Shown here piece by piece: positions 51,215 through 58,837 of a stretch of DNA of 64,000 bases (the first letter of the stretch is position 1; each line of letters begins with the position of its first letter). The notes beneath the pieces are model-generated. The model saw nothing but the letters and a program-made list of their open reading frames with translations. It had not been told where the DNA came from and ran no database searches. The position numbers and the translations under genes are program-made. Source of the stretch: JAYREN01 sp963663375 (lineage in GTDB: Bacteria; Acidobacteriota; Holophagae; Holophagales; Holophagaceae); contig OY760195.1 in assembly GCA_963663375.1 (NCBI GenBank), positions 2,852,001 to 2,916,000 on the forward strand, read 5' to 3'.

Positions 51215-53017
51215 ATGTCCGACGCTGCCAACACCTTTTTTCAGAGCGATCAGGTGGATCAGCAGCCCATGCGTCACACGCTGCTCTTTCGCCTGGTGGG
51301 GTACCTGAAGCCCTATTGGCTGTCGCTCATCGTGCTGCTGGTCTTGATGGTCGCGGGCGCGGCGCTGGAGGTGCTTCCCAGCGAGTTCACCCTGCGGCTC
51401 ATCGACCACCACCTGGCCAAGGGCTCCATGGCGGGGGCCGGACCCCTCATCGGGGCCTTCTTCGGCTTCCTCGCCCTGGCCTTCATCGTGCACGTCTGCC
51501 GCTACATCCTGTTGGGCTGGGTGGGGCAGATGGCCATGCTGGATCTGCGGATGCAGCTCTTCACCCACCTGATGCGCCGGAACACGCACTTCTTCCACCG
51601 CAACCCGGTGGGGCGCCTGATGACCCGAGTCATCAGCGACGTGCAGAACCTCAACGACATGTTCTCGTCGGGCTTCGTGGCCATTGTGGGAGATGCCCTC
51701 TCCCTTCTGGCCATCGTCATCTGGATGTACACCAAGCACCCGGGCCTTGCCACCGTGGCCCTGGGCATCATTCCCTTCCTCCTGGTGGCCACGGAGATCT
51801 TCCGACGCCACGCGGGCGATGCCTTCCGGGAGACTCAGGGGCGCTACGCGGCCATCCAGGCCTATCTGCAGGAGCAGCTCTCGGGCATGAGCCTGGTGCA
51901 GCTCAACGGCCAGGAGGCTCCCAGCCGCACGGCCTTCATGGGCCTCAACCAGAAATACCTCTCCGCCTTCATCCGCACCATCTTCGCCTATGCGGTGTTC
52001 TTCCCCGTGGTGGAATTCATCACCAGCGCGACCCTGGCGGCTCTCATCTTCTACGCCGGGTTCAAGCTCCAGAGCGGGGCCCTCACCCTGGGGCTACTCC
52101 TGGCCTTCATCCAGCAGTCCGCCCGCTTCTTCCGGCCCATCCGGGAACTGGCCGAGCGCTACAACGTGATGCAGACGGCCATGGCTTCCAGCGAACGCAT
52201 CTTCCGCCTATTGGACAACCGGGACGAGATTCCCGAAGTGGAAACTCCAGCACCGGCCACCTTCGAGCGGGAGCTCCGCTTCGAGAATGTGTCCTTCGCC
52301 TACGAGGAAAAGGGCCGGCGGGTCGTTCAGCAGCTTTCGGGTGTCATTCCCAAGGGGCGGCGCATCGCGGTGGTGGGCCACACCGGGGCGGGCAAGAGCA
52401 CCCTCATCAATCTGCTCATGCGCTTCTACGATGTGAACGTGGGGCGCATTCTGCTCGATGATGTGGATGTCCGGGAGCTGCGGCTGAAGGAGCTGCGGGG
52501 GCTCTTCGGCCTGGTGCTGCAGGACGTGTTCATTTTCTCCGGCACCCTCGAGGAGAACATCCTCCTAGGGCGCCCCCGGGACGAGCGGCGCATCCAGCTG
52601 GTGCTGGAGCAGAGCCAGATGGAAGACATGGTGGCTAGGTTGCCCGAGGGGCTGGACACCCAGGTGGGGGAGCGGGGCCAGAAGCTCTCCGCCGGAGAGC
52701 GGCAATTGGTGGCCTTCGCCCGGATGCTCTACGAGGAACCGGCCATCCTGCTGCTGGACGAAGCCACCGCCAACATCGACAGCGAAACGGAGCACAAGAT
52801 CCAGACCGTCATCGAGCGGGTGAGCCACCGCCTGACCACCTTCACCATCGCCCATCGCCTGAGCACCATCAAGGATGCGGACGAGATCTGGGTGATGGAC
52901 CAGGGCAGCCTGATCGAGCGGGGCAACCACGATTCGCTGATGGAACAGAACGGTCATTACGCCAAGCTGGTGCGCCTGCAGTTCATTGAAACCCAGGTCG
53001 AGCCTGCGGAACCCTGA
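51215..53017 (+). CDS. ABC exporter, half-size with fused ATPase (MsbA-like)
   Basis: The 600-residue protein has six transmembrane segments in an exporter fold (about 30-320), then an ATPase domain with Walker A GHTGAGKST, Q-loop LVLQDVFIFSGTL, signature LSAGERQLVAFARML, Walker B ILLLDEATANID and H-loop IAHRLSTI. It works as a homodimer that flips lipids or exports drugs. I chose the ATG at 51215 (MSDAANTFF); an upstream ATG at 51179 is too early for the family. It is divergent from the NYN gene by 96 bases. Confidence 0.92.
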   Translation: MSDAANTFFQSDQVDQQPMRHTLLFRLVGYLKPYWLSLIVLLVLMVAGAALEVLPSEFTLRLIDHHLAKGSMAGAGPLIGAFFGFLALAFIVHVCRYILLGWVGQMAMLDLRMQLFTHLMRRNTHFFHRNPVGRLMTRVISDVQNLNDMFSSGFVAIVGDALSLLAIVIWMYTKHPGLATVALGIIPFLLVATEIFRRHAGDAFRETQGRYAAIQAYLQEQLSGMSLVQLNGQEAPSRTAFMGLNQKYLSAFIRTIFAYAVFFPVVEFITSATLAALIFYAGFKLQSGALTLGLLLAFIQQSARFFRPIRELAERYNVMQTAMASSERIFRLLDNRDEIPEVETPAPATFERELRFENVSFAYEEKGRRVVQQLSGVIPKGRRIAVVGHTGAGKSTLINLLMRFYDVNVGRILLDDVDVRELRLKELRGLFGLVLQDVFIFSGTLEENILLGRPRDERRIQLVLEQSQMEDMVARLPEGLDTQVGERGQKLSAGERQLVAFARMLYEEPAILLLDEATANIDSETEHKIQTVIERVSHRLTTFTIAHRLSTIKDADEIWVMDQGSLIERGNHDSLMEQNGHYAKLVRLQFIETQVEPAEP

Positions 53018-53088
53018 GCGGCGCCCTCGGCCATTGCGGCGCCGAGGGGCAAAAGGCTAGGATGAGCAAACCCTCCACGAGGCATCCT

Positions 53089-54471
53089 ATGCTGCGCGCA
53101 CTCGGCCCCCTGGCCTTCGTCCTGATCGCTTCCAATCTCTCGGCCCAGGCGCCCCCCAAGGCCCCGGCCAAGGCGAAAACCCCGGCCAAGGCCGCCGCAG
53201 TGGCTCCCGAAAAGGCTCCCGCCGAGGCCAAGACCTTGAAGGTGGGCGATCTGGCCCCCGCCTTCAAGGTGGCCCGCTGGGTGAAGGGCACGCCCGTCAC
53301 CGCCCTGGAAAAGGGGAAGGTCTACGTGGTGGAGTTCTGGGCCACCTGGTGCGGCCCCTGTCGTGAAACGATCCCCCACCTCACGGAGCTGGCGAAGAAA
53401 CATCAGGGCAAGGCCACTTTCATCGGCGTCGATGTCTGGGAGCGGGGCGCCGATCTGGCGGCGGTGGACAAGAAGGTCGACGACTTCGTGAAGGAGATGG
53501 GCGACAAGATGGGCTACGCCGTCTGCCGTGACGGGCAGGACGGCCACATGGCCAAGGCCTGGATGCAGGCCGCCAACCAGAAGGGCATTCCCGCGGCCTT
53601 CATCCTGAACAAGGAGGGCCGCATCGCCCACATCGGCCACCCCATGAACGAGGACTTCGCCCAGACCCTTGAGCAGGTGATCGCGGGCACCCACGATCTC
53701 AAGGCCGCCCTGGCCGCCGCCGAGAAGGCCGCGGCCGAAGAACAGGCCAAGGAGGCCAAGGAGAAGGCCCAGGAGGCCGCCTGGCAAGAGGCCTCGCCAG
53801 CCATCCAGGATGCACTCAAGGCCAAGGACTGGCCCAAGGTGCTCACCCTGGCCGATCAGGCCGAGGCCAAGCATCCGGACCTGAAAGTCGAACTGAAGCG
53901 CCCCCGCTTCCTAGCCCTGGCCGCCACCGATGCCGCCAAGGCCCAGGCCCTGCTGGATGCGGATCTGGTCAACCCGGATTTCATGGCCTGCATGGGTGCG
54001 GCCGAACTGCTCCTGGAGGAGGGCCTGGACAAGCGCTGGCCCCAGCAGGCCCTGCCCCTGATCGACAAGGCCGTGGCCCTGGAGCCCCGGCTCGAGCCTC
54101 GGGTGGGGCCCATCCGCTTCGGCGCCCTGCTCCGCACCGACCCCGCCAAGGCCAAAGTCTTTTTTGAGGCCGAAAAGGCCCAGGGCGCCGCCCGCGCCAC
54201 CCGCCTGGCCGCCTCCGCGCTCAATGAGGAAGGCCTGGACAAGGCCACGACGGAATCCGCCGTGGGCATTCTCGAAGAGGCCCTCAAGGCGCCCACGCCG
54301 AACATGATGTTCCACCAGGCGGTGGCGGAAGGGTACGCCAAGCTGGGGCGCCCCAAGGATGCGGCGAAATCCATGGAGGCCTTCCTGACCTGGGCCCGGA
54401 AGGCCGGGGCTCCGCCTGCCCTCCTCAAGGAGAGCGAGGACAAGCTCAAGACCTATCAGGCCGCCCAGTAG
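53089..54471 (+). CDS. TlpA-like thioredoxin with C-terminal helical repeats
   Basis: The 460-residue secreted protein has a signal peptide (MLRALGPLAFVLIASNLSA), an Ala/Lys/Pro-rich linker (about 21-45), and a thioredoxin domain with the CxxC in FWATWCGPCRETIPHL. The second half is alanine- and lysine-rich helices (about 205-460) of tetratricopeptide type. It would reduce or exchange disulfides in the periplasm and might hold a client through the helical part. GAGG precedes ATG at 53089. It follows the ABC exporter by 71 bases. Confidence 0.85.
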   Translation: MLRALGPLAFVLIASNLSAQAPPKAPAKAKTPAKAAAVAPEKAPAEAKTLKVGDLAPAFKVARWVKGTPVTALEKGKVYVVEFWATWCGPCRETIPHLTELAKKHQGKATFIGVDVWERGADLAAVDKKVDDFVKEMGDKMGYAVCRDGQDGHMAKAWMQAANQKGIPAAFILNKEGRIAHIGHPMNEDFAQTLEQVIAGTHDLKAALAAAEKAAAEEQAKEAKEKAQEAAWQEASPAIQDALKAKDWPKVLTLADQAEAKHPDLKVELKRPRFLALAATDAAKAQALLDADLVNPDFMACMGAAELLLEEGLDKRWPQQALPLIDKAVALEPRLEPRVGPIRFGALLRTDPAKAKVFFEAEKAQGAARATRLAASALNEEGLDKATTESAVGILEEALKAPTPNMMFHQAVAEGYAKLGRPKDAAKSMEAFLTWARKAGAPPALLKESEDKLKTYQAAQ

Positions 54472-54520
54472 ACATGGCCGGGTCGGGAGGGGTGACAGGC
54501 ACTCCAGGCCAGAGGCGGCC

Positions 54521-54907
54521 GTGACCGTGCGTATCGTCAGACTCGGATCGCCCCGAGTGGAGGGCGAGGGCACGCGCATCGGCACCGTGCGCCGCCCTCC
54601 CAGGGGCGTTCCGAAGGCGGAGTTCGCCTCCCAGGATTGGTACGACGTCTGGTTTCCCGAGCTCGCTCCCAGTGTCGAGACGATAAAGCAGGGACAAGGG
54701 GCGAGCACGCCCGAGCAGTGGTCGGCCTTTGTGAAAAAATACCGCGCCGAGTTGTCCACTCCCGAGCGAAGCCGAATGCTTGCGCTGCTCGCGGCCCTTT
54801 CCCATCAGGGTCATTTCTCGGTTGGGTGCTATTGCCAGGATGAAGCCCACTGCCACCGATCCGTGTTGAGAGCGATCCTGAAGGAGCTGGGGGCCGCCGT
54901 TGAATGA
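54521..54907 (+). CDS. DUF488-family protein (YeaO-like)
   Basis: The 128-residue cytoplasmic protein has the family patterns VRIVRLGSPR, FASQDWYDVWFPELAPS and the terminal VGCYCQDEAHCHRSVL with Cys and His residues. GTG start. Members are conserved but uncharacterised. It follows the TlpA-like gene by 49 bases. Confidence 0.85.
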   Translation: MTVRIVRLGSPRVEGEGTRIGTVRRPPRGVPKAEFASQDWYDVWFPELAPSVETIKQGQGASTPEQWSAFVKKYRAELSTPERSRMLALLAALSHQGHFSVGCYCQDEAHCHRSVLRAILKELGAAVE

Positions 54908-54921
54908 AGCAAGGCTTCGGC

Positions 54922-55047
54922 TCAGGAGGGTGGAGCCGATTTCTTCTCGTCGCGACGCTCCCTGGCGAGTGCCCCAACCCATTCAGGACCCATGAAAATC
55001 AGAGACATCATTCCGAGGACCAGCAACATACCCAGGAACAGGTCCAT
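54922..55047 (-). CDS. 41-residue single-pass membrane peptide
   Basis: The product MDLFLGMLLVLGMMSLIFMG followed by PEWVGALARERRDEKK and a short tail has one membrane helix and a basic C-terminal tail. A GGGGAGG site lies 6 bases before the ATG. It may be a genuine small inner-membrane protein, but its size makes chance possible. It lies between two plus-strand genes, so it is probably transcribed independently. Confidence 0.5.
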   Translation of the reverse strand: MDLFLGMLLVLGMMSLIFMGPEWVGALARERRDEKKSAPPS

Positions 55048-55247
55048 GTGCAGCCTCCCCAGCATGGTCACAGCGGCAGGTTCAGGAGTGCGGCGTTGGG
55101 GAAGAAGGTTCAAGGAGAAGTGATCTCGCGCCCGCGTCTCGGGGGTGGCTGGTTTCACCTATGGCGGAAACTATTCACCCCTTGCGGTAGGCTTTGGCAT
55201 CCGCCTCGTTCCGCCGAAAATCGGTACACGCAAAGGAGCGCCACCCG

Positions 55248-55466
55248 ATGGAAACCAGCAAAGGGAAGCCTGTTGTTCCAGATGAACTGACAGCCGTGTT
55301 GGCAAACGAGACCGAGGCAAGGGCCTTCTTCGACAGCCTCTCCGATGGCTACAAGCGCGGCTATTGCGATTGGGTTGGCGGGGCCAAGCAGGCCGCTACC
55401 CGGGAAGTCAGGGCTGGCAAAGCCTTGTTGATGCTCAATAACAAACAGAAGACCCTGAAGACCTGA
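55248..55466 (+). CDS. YdeI/OmpD-associated small protein
   Basis: The 72-residue protein matches the C-terminal YdeI-type domain: VPDELTAVLANETEARAFFDSL and RGYCDWVGGAKQAATREVRAGKALLML. The family is linked to bacteriocin or peptide protection; mechanism is not established. GGAG precedes the ATG at 55248 by 9 bases. It leads a short cluster with GNAT and VOC genes. Confidence 0.8.
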   Translation: METSKGKPVVPDELTAVLANETEARAFFDSLSDGYKRGYCDWVGGAKQAATREVRAGKALLMLNNKQKTLKT

Positions 55467-55486
55467 ACGCGAAAGGTGCGAAGGAA

Positions 55487-56026
55487 ATGACTGAGCAGCT
55501 GACGATCCGCGACCTCCGCCAGGATGAGTACGCAGCCCTCGGTCGACTCATGGTGGAGGTTTACTCCAGCCTTGAAGGCTTTCCTACCCCGGAGGAACAA
55601 CCGCGCTACTACGAACTGCTCACCAACATCGGACGCTTCACGGAGAAGAAGGACGCTCGGGTGTTGGTTGCCCTCACCCCGGGAAACGAGTTGGTGGGCG
55701 GCATCGTCTACTTCGGCGACATGGCGGAGTACGGTTCCGGCGGCACGGCAACCGCGGAGAAGAACGCGTCTGGCATCCGCCTTCTCGGGATTGCCCCCAA
55801 ATTCCAAGGCCTCGGCGCGGGCAAGGCGCTGACCCTTGCGTGCGTCCAGTCGGCGCGAGAAAAGGGGCACGCCCAGGTCATCCTGCACACCACCCAAGCC
55901 ATGCAGGTTGCGTGGCAGATGTATGAACGTTTTGGATTCGTGAGATCGGAAGACCTGGACTTCCTGCAGCAAGGTTTCCCGGTGTTCGGATTCAGACTAA
56001 AACTGGCTGAGACAGGACTCGCGTAG
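55487..56026 (+). CDS. GNAT-family N-acetyltransferase
   Basis: The 179-residue enzyme has the acetyl-CoA fold with LLGIAPKFQGLGAGKAL as motif A and MYERFGFVRSEDLDFL near the C-terminus. The acceptor amine is unknown. It starts 20 bases after the YdeI-like gene and may be co-transcribed. Confidence 0.85.
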   Translation: MTEQLTIRDLRQDEYAALGRLMVEVYSSLEGFPTPEEQPRYYELLTNIGRFTEKKDARVLVALTPGNELVGGIVYFGDMAEYGSGGTATAEKNASGIRLLGIAPKFQGLGAGKALTLACVQSAREKGHAQVILHTTQAMQVAWQMYERFGFVRSEDLDFLQQGFPVFGFRLKLAETGLA

Positions 56027-56035
56027 GAGGCAGCA

Positions 56036-56422
56036 ATGGAGCGTGTGACCGGCATCGGAGGGGTGTTCTTTAAGGCGAAGGATCCGAGGAAACTGGCGGA
56101 TTGGTATCGGGATCATCTTGGGTTGAAGATAGAGGAATGGGGAGGCGTCATATTCCCTTGGGCATCGCCGGAGAACCCTGCTGGAGTGGGAACGACCGTC
56201 TGGAGCCCCTTCGAGGAATCCACGACCTATTTCGCGCCCAGTACCGCGAGCTTCATGATCAATTACCGGGTCGAAGACCTGCATGCCCTGCTTGCCGTGC
56301 TGCGGGAAGAGGGCTGCGAGGTCGATGAGAAGGTCGAGGAATCGGAATTCGGGAAGTTCGGCTGGGTCGTGGACCCCGAAGGCAACCGCATCGAGCTGTG
56401 GCAGCCACCGGAAGGACGGTAG
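56036..56422 (+). CDS. VOC-family (glyoxalase-like) protein
   Basis: The 128-residue protein has GVFFKAKDPRKLADWYRDHL, a middle strand segment and GWVVDPEGNRIELWQP, the typical two half-sites of a VOC metal-binding fold. No substrate can be named. It follows the acetyltransferase by 9 bases. Confidence 0.85.
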   Translation: MERVTGIGGVFFKAKDPRKLADWYRDHLGLKIEEWGGVIFPWASPENPAGVGTTVWSPFEESTTYFAPSTASFMINYRVEDLHALLAVLREEGCEVDEKVEESEFGKFGWVVDPEGNRIELWQPPEGR

Positions 56423-56558
56423 GAGCGGCGTCGTCACGATCTGCAGACTGTCTAGATTCATCGGGATGAAGGACGCACCACTTCCTCGAACGGGAGCCCG
56501 CCGCGCGGTCTCCGGCCTCGCTTCGACGGCGCGCATGCGCCGTCTCGGGCGATGCCAC

Positions 56559-56657
56559 TCGTGCGTTCGAGTCGCCGAGGTTCCAGTCAAAAAGAAGCCA
56601 GGGCGGGTGCCCTGGCTTCCTTTTGACTGGTGCAACCGGTGCGACTCGAACGCACGA
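56559..56657. repeat. Long imperfect inverted repeat derived from the tRNA 3' half
   Basis: The left arm (56559-56604) and right arm (56609-56657) complement each other nearly throughout. The outermost 17 bases are exact (TCGTGCGTTCGAGTCGC), as is the inner stem CCAGTCAAAA and GAAGCCAGGGC with one mismatch between. The right arm is the T-arm, acceptor 3' strand and terminator of tRNA-Arg. The left arm is thus an inverted, slightly diverged copy of that tRNA part. Confidence 0.8.
56589..56622 (-). terminator. Terminator of tRNA-Arg
   Basis: A perfect 11-base-pair stem (GAAGCCAGGGC and GCCCTGGCTTC, loop of 4) followed by a run of five T on the minus strand lies 9 bases past the CCA end. Confidence 0.85.
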
Positions 56658-56704
56658 CCTTTGGCTTCGGAGGCCAACGCTCTATCCAACTGAGCTACGG
56701 CTGC
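56628..56704 (-). tRNA. tRNA-Arg (anticodon CCG)
   Basis: Minus-strand sequence gives a full cloverleaf of 77 bases with encoded CCA: acceptor GCAGCCG pairing with CGGTTGC (one G-U), D-arm GCTCAGTTGGATAGAGC, anticodon stem TTGGC/GCCAA with loop CTCCGAA (anticodon CCG), and T-arm GTGCGTTCGAGTCGCAC. The 5' end overlaps the 3' end of the b561-like gene by 23 bases on the same strand. It probably shares a transcript with the operon and is processed out by RNase P. Confidence 0.93.
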
Positions 56705-57164
56705 TTTGAGTCTCCATCATGCCTTCGCGGGGGCGGGATCGCAAGGCGCGGGCCCAATTCATGGCGGCATGGGTCGTGTAGGTGAGCAGGAAGAGCAGGG
56801 CGAGGGGGCCGTGGGTCCAGGCCAGGATCTGGCGCCAGCGCGGGTCCACGGCGATCTGCACGCCATAGCCGGAGAGGATGAGGGGCGCCAGGAGGAGCGC
56901 GAGGCCGATTCCGCTCCTTCGCGCCCGGGTGATGCCTTTCTGGAGGGCGGGGAGGACATGCCCCTTCACCATCATCCCGAGGGCGAAGACCAGCAGCGGG
57001 CCCGTCAGCACGTGGGCGTGCTGGCAGAGGGCCTGGAGGGGGTGGGGTTCGAGGCCGAATTCCCCCATGCGCTGGCCGAAGTAGCGGGTCCAGCCGTAGC
57101 CGAGGCCCGTGAGGGCCGTGGCCAGGGCGGCCAGATGCAGGCTCCAGCGCTCCAGGGGGTTCAC
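56682..57164 (-). CDS. Four-helix membrane protein, cytochrome b561-like
   Basis: The 160-residue protein has four hydrophobic helices with histidines near or in them (HLAALATALTGLG, HAHVLTGPLLVFALGMM, IGLALLLAPLILSGY, HGPLALLFLLTYTTHAAMN). This fits a di-haem b-type cytochrome that passes electrons across the inner membrane. It starts at a GTG overlapping the FMN-binding gene stop (GTGA). Its stop codon lies within the D-arm of the tRNA-Arg gene. As haem ligands are inferred, the b-type assignment is tentative. Confidence 0.72.
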   Translation of the reverse strand: MNPLERWSLHLAALATALTGLGYGWTRYFGQRMGEFGLEPHPLQALCQHAHVLTGPLLVFALGMMVKGHVLPALQKGITRARRSGIGLALLLAPLILSGYGVQIAVDPRWRQILAWTHGPLALLFLLTYTTHAAMNWARALRSRPREGMMETQSSRSSVG

Positions 57165-57679
57165 TTCTCGGTTCCGTAGAGCAGGCCGTGGAGGGCGAGG
57201 CACCGGCGGCTGGCATCGGTCATGGCCTGGGCACTGAGGGTGGCGCCGGAGAGTGGCCGGATGCCCTTCTTGGGGCTGAGTTCGGCGTCGAGTCGGCGGC
57301 CCTCGAACTGCTTCACCCAGGCCTCCCTGGGCAGGTATTCCAACGGTTCCTTGAAGGCCACCGCTTCCACCCGGAGGATCTTCCCTTCGCTGGTAATGGC
57401 CACCAGCAGGGTCTCGTTGAGGGTGCGCACCCGGTGGGTATCGAAGAAGCCGGCGCCCACCAGCTTTCCCTCGCGGCGCGCCTCGTAAGCCACGATCCAG
57501 AGGCCCGAGAGCCCGGTGCCCGCCCTTTCGCGAACCCGCTGGGCCTGCTCCTCGGTGAGGAAATGTTCTCGGCGTGTGAGCTGGGCGCCGGGAAAGGCCA
57601 TGCCAAGGGCTTCCTGGGGGGTGGGAAAGGCGGCGAAGAGGGGCAGCGAAAAGGCCAGCGGTGCCAGCAGACGGATCAT
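57161..57679 (-). CDS. Periplasmic FMN-binding protein with ApbE target motif
   Basis: The 172-residue exported protein (MIRLLAPLAFSLPLFAAF) has the FMN-binding domain of the NqrC/RnfG type. Near the C-terminus it carries PLSGATLSAQAMT; in this family Thr147 in SGAT is the site to which ApbE attaches FMN by a phosphoester. Together with apbE in the same operon this predicts covalent flavinylation. It overlaps the b561-like gene by GTGA and the peroxidase gene by ATGA. It likely transfers electrons between the membrane cytochrome and a periplasmic partner. Confidence 0.88.
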   Translation of the reverse strand: MIRLLAPLAFSLPLFAAFPTPQEALGMAFPGAQLTRREHFLTEEQAQRVRERAGTGLSGLWIVAYEARREGKLVGAGFFDTHRVRTLNETLLVAITSEGKILRVEAVAFKEPLEYLPREAWVKQFEGRRLDAELSPKKGIRPLSGATLSAQAMTDASRRCLALHGLLYGTEK

Positions 57680-58821
57680 GGTGTTCTCCCTTTGTATCCG
57701 TCGGTGAGGGTCAGCAGGAAGGCCACGAGGGCGTCCTCTTCCGCCTCGCTGAGGCCCAGGTTGCCGAGTTCATCCCGATTGACGTTCTCGGGGACTTCGG
57801 GGGGCCCCCAGCGCTGAGGCTGGGTGTCCCGGGTGTTGTAGAAGGCAACCACCTGCTTCAGCGTGGTGAATCCGCCGTGGTGGAAATAGGGCCCGGTGCG
57901 CGCCAGGTTGCGCAGGGTGGGCACCTTGAACTTGCCTCGGCTCTCGGCGGCGCGGCCCTCGGCGATGACCTTGGGGTTTGCCGCCAGGCCGATATCCACG
58001 AAGGTGCTACCCGCGGGATTGATGTCTGGCGCCATGCCGTAGAAGCGGTTGGCGGGGTTGCGAGGTACGCCCAGGTTGTCATAGGTGAAGTCGGTGAAAA
58101 GGGGACGGGGGTTTGAGCCGTCCGGCTGGCTGGGGTGACAGGCGGAGCACTGGGCGCGACCCTCGAAGAGCTCGAGGCCCCGGCGCTCCTGGGCTGTCAG
58201 GGCCGTAGTCCCCCGCAGGTAGGCGTCGTATTTGGAACTGAAGGGTGAGACTTCCGCGCCCCGCTCGAAGGCCGCAATGGCCTGGGCCGCCAGGATGAAG
58301 GCCTGCTCTGGATCCTGGAGCGACTGGGCGCCGAAGACCCTGCGGAAGCGCTCGGCATAGGGCCGCCCGGCCAACTTGGTTCCGTAGGCGGCACGGTCGG
58401 GGTTGTGCATCTCGATGGGGTTCACGGGCGGGCCCTGGGCCTGATCCTCCAGTGAGGAGGCGCGGCCATCCAGGAACTGCCCACCCTGGTAGGTGCCGTC
58501 CGCCGCGTTGTAGGCAAAGGCGGGCGAGAACACGGCGTAGGCGGCGGTGGGGGCGTTGCGGGCTCCGAAGAGTCCCGGAATCACACCTTGGGAGGTGGAC
58601 TCCGGCCCCGGATCGGTGAAACTCCGTTCCGGGGCATGGCAGGAGGCGCAGGATTGTCCCGCCGGTTCCGAAAGGGCGGCGTCAAAGAAGATTTCCCGGC
58701 CCAGGGCCACGCGGGCCTCCTCGGTCGTGGGGGCGGGAGTATTCCCGGCGCAGGCGGCCAGCGCCATCAGACTACCGGCAACGGCTCCAAGGCCCAGGCA
58801 ACGCAGGAGTGATCGATTCAT
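57676..58821 (-). CDS. Di-haem cytochrome c peroxidase-like lipoprotein
   Basis: The 381-residue protein has a lipoprotein-type signal (LMALAACAGN) and two c-type haem sites, SCASCHAPERSF and CSACHPSQP. Further motifs are GLFGARNAPTAAYA, KVPTLRNLARTGPYFHHGGFTTLKQVVAFYN and the C-terminal LTLTDGY. It belongs to the CCP/MauG group, which reduces peroxide or catalyses oxidation with electrons from c-type or other carriers. Here the FMN-binding protein may serve as donor. The ATG at 58821 lies at the signal peptide. Confidence 0.9.
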   Translation of the reverse strand: MNRSLLRCLGLGAVAGSLMALAACAGNTPAPTTEEARVALGREIFFDAALSEPAGQSCASCHAPERSFTDPGPESTSQGVIPGLFGARNAPTAAYAVFSPAFAYNAADGTYQGGQFLDGRASSLEDQAQGPPVNPIEMHNPDRAAYGTKLAGRPYAERFRRVFGAQSLQDPEQAFILAAQAIAAFERGAEVSPFSSKYDAYLRGTTALTAQERRGLELFEGRAQCSACHPSQPDGSNPRPLFTDFTYDNLGVPRNPANRFYGMAPDINPAGSTFVDIGLAANPKVIAEGRAAESRGKFKVPTLRNLARTGPYFHHGGFTTLKQVVAFYNTRDTQPQRWGPPEVPENVNRDELGNLGLSEAEEDALVAFLLTLTDGYKGRTP

Positions 58822-58837
58822 GGTGGGGCTCCCGCGC

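Noticed and set aside
56459..56604. Possible second, functional tRNA on the plus strand
   Set aside because: Only T-arm and acceptor 3' strand are present; no matching D-arm, anticodon arm or 5' acceptor strand upstream.
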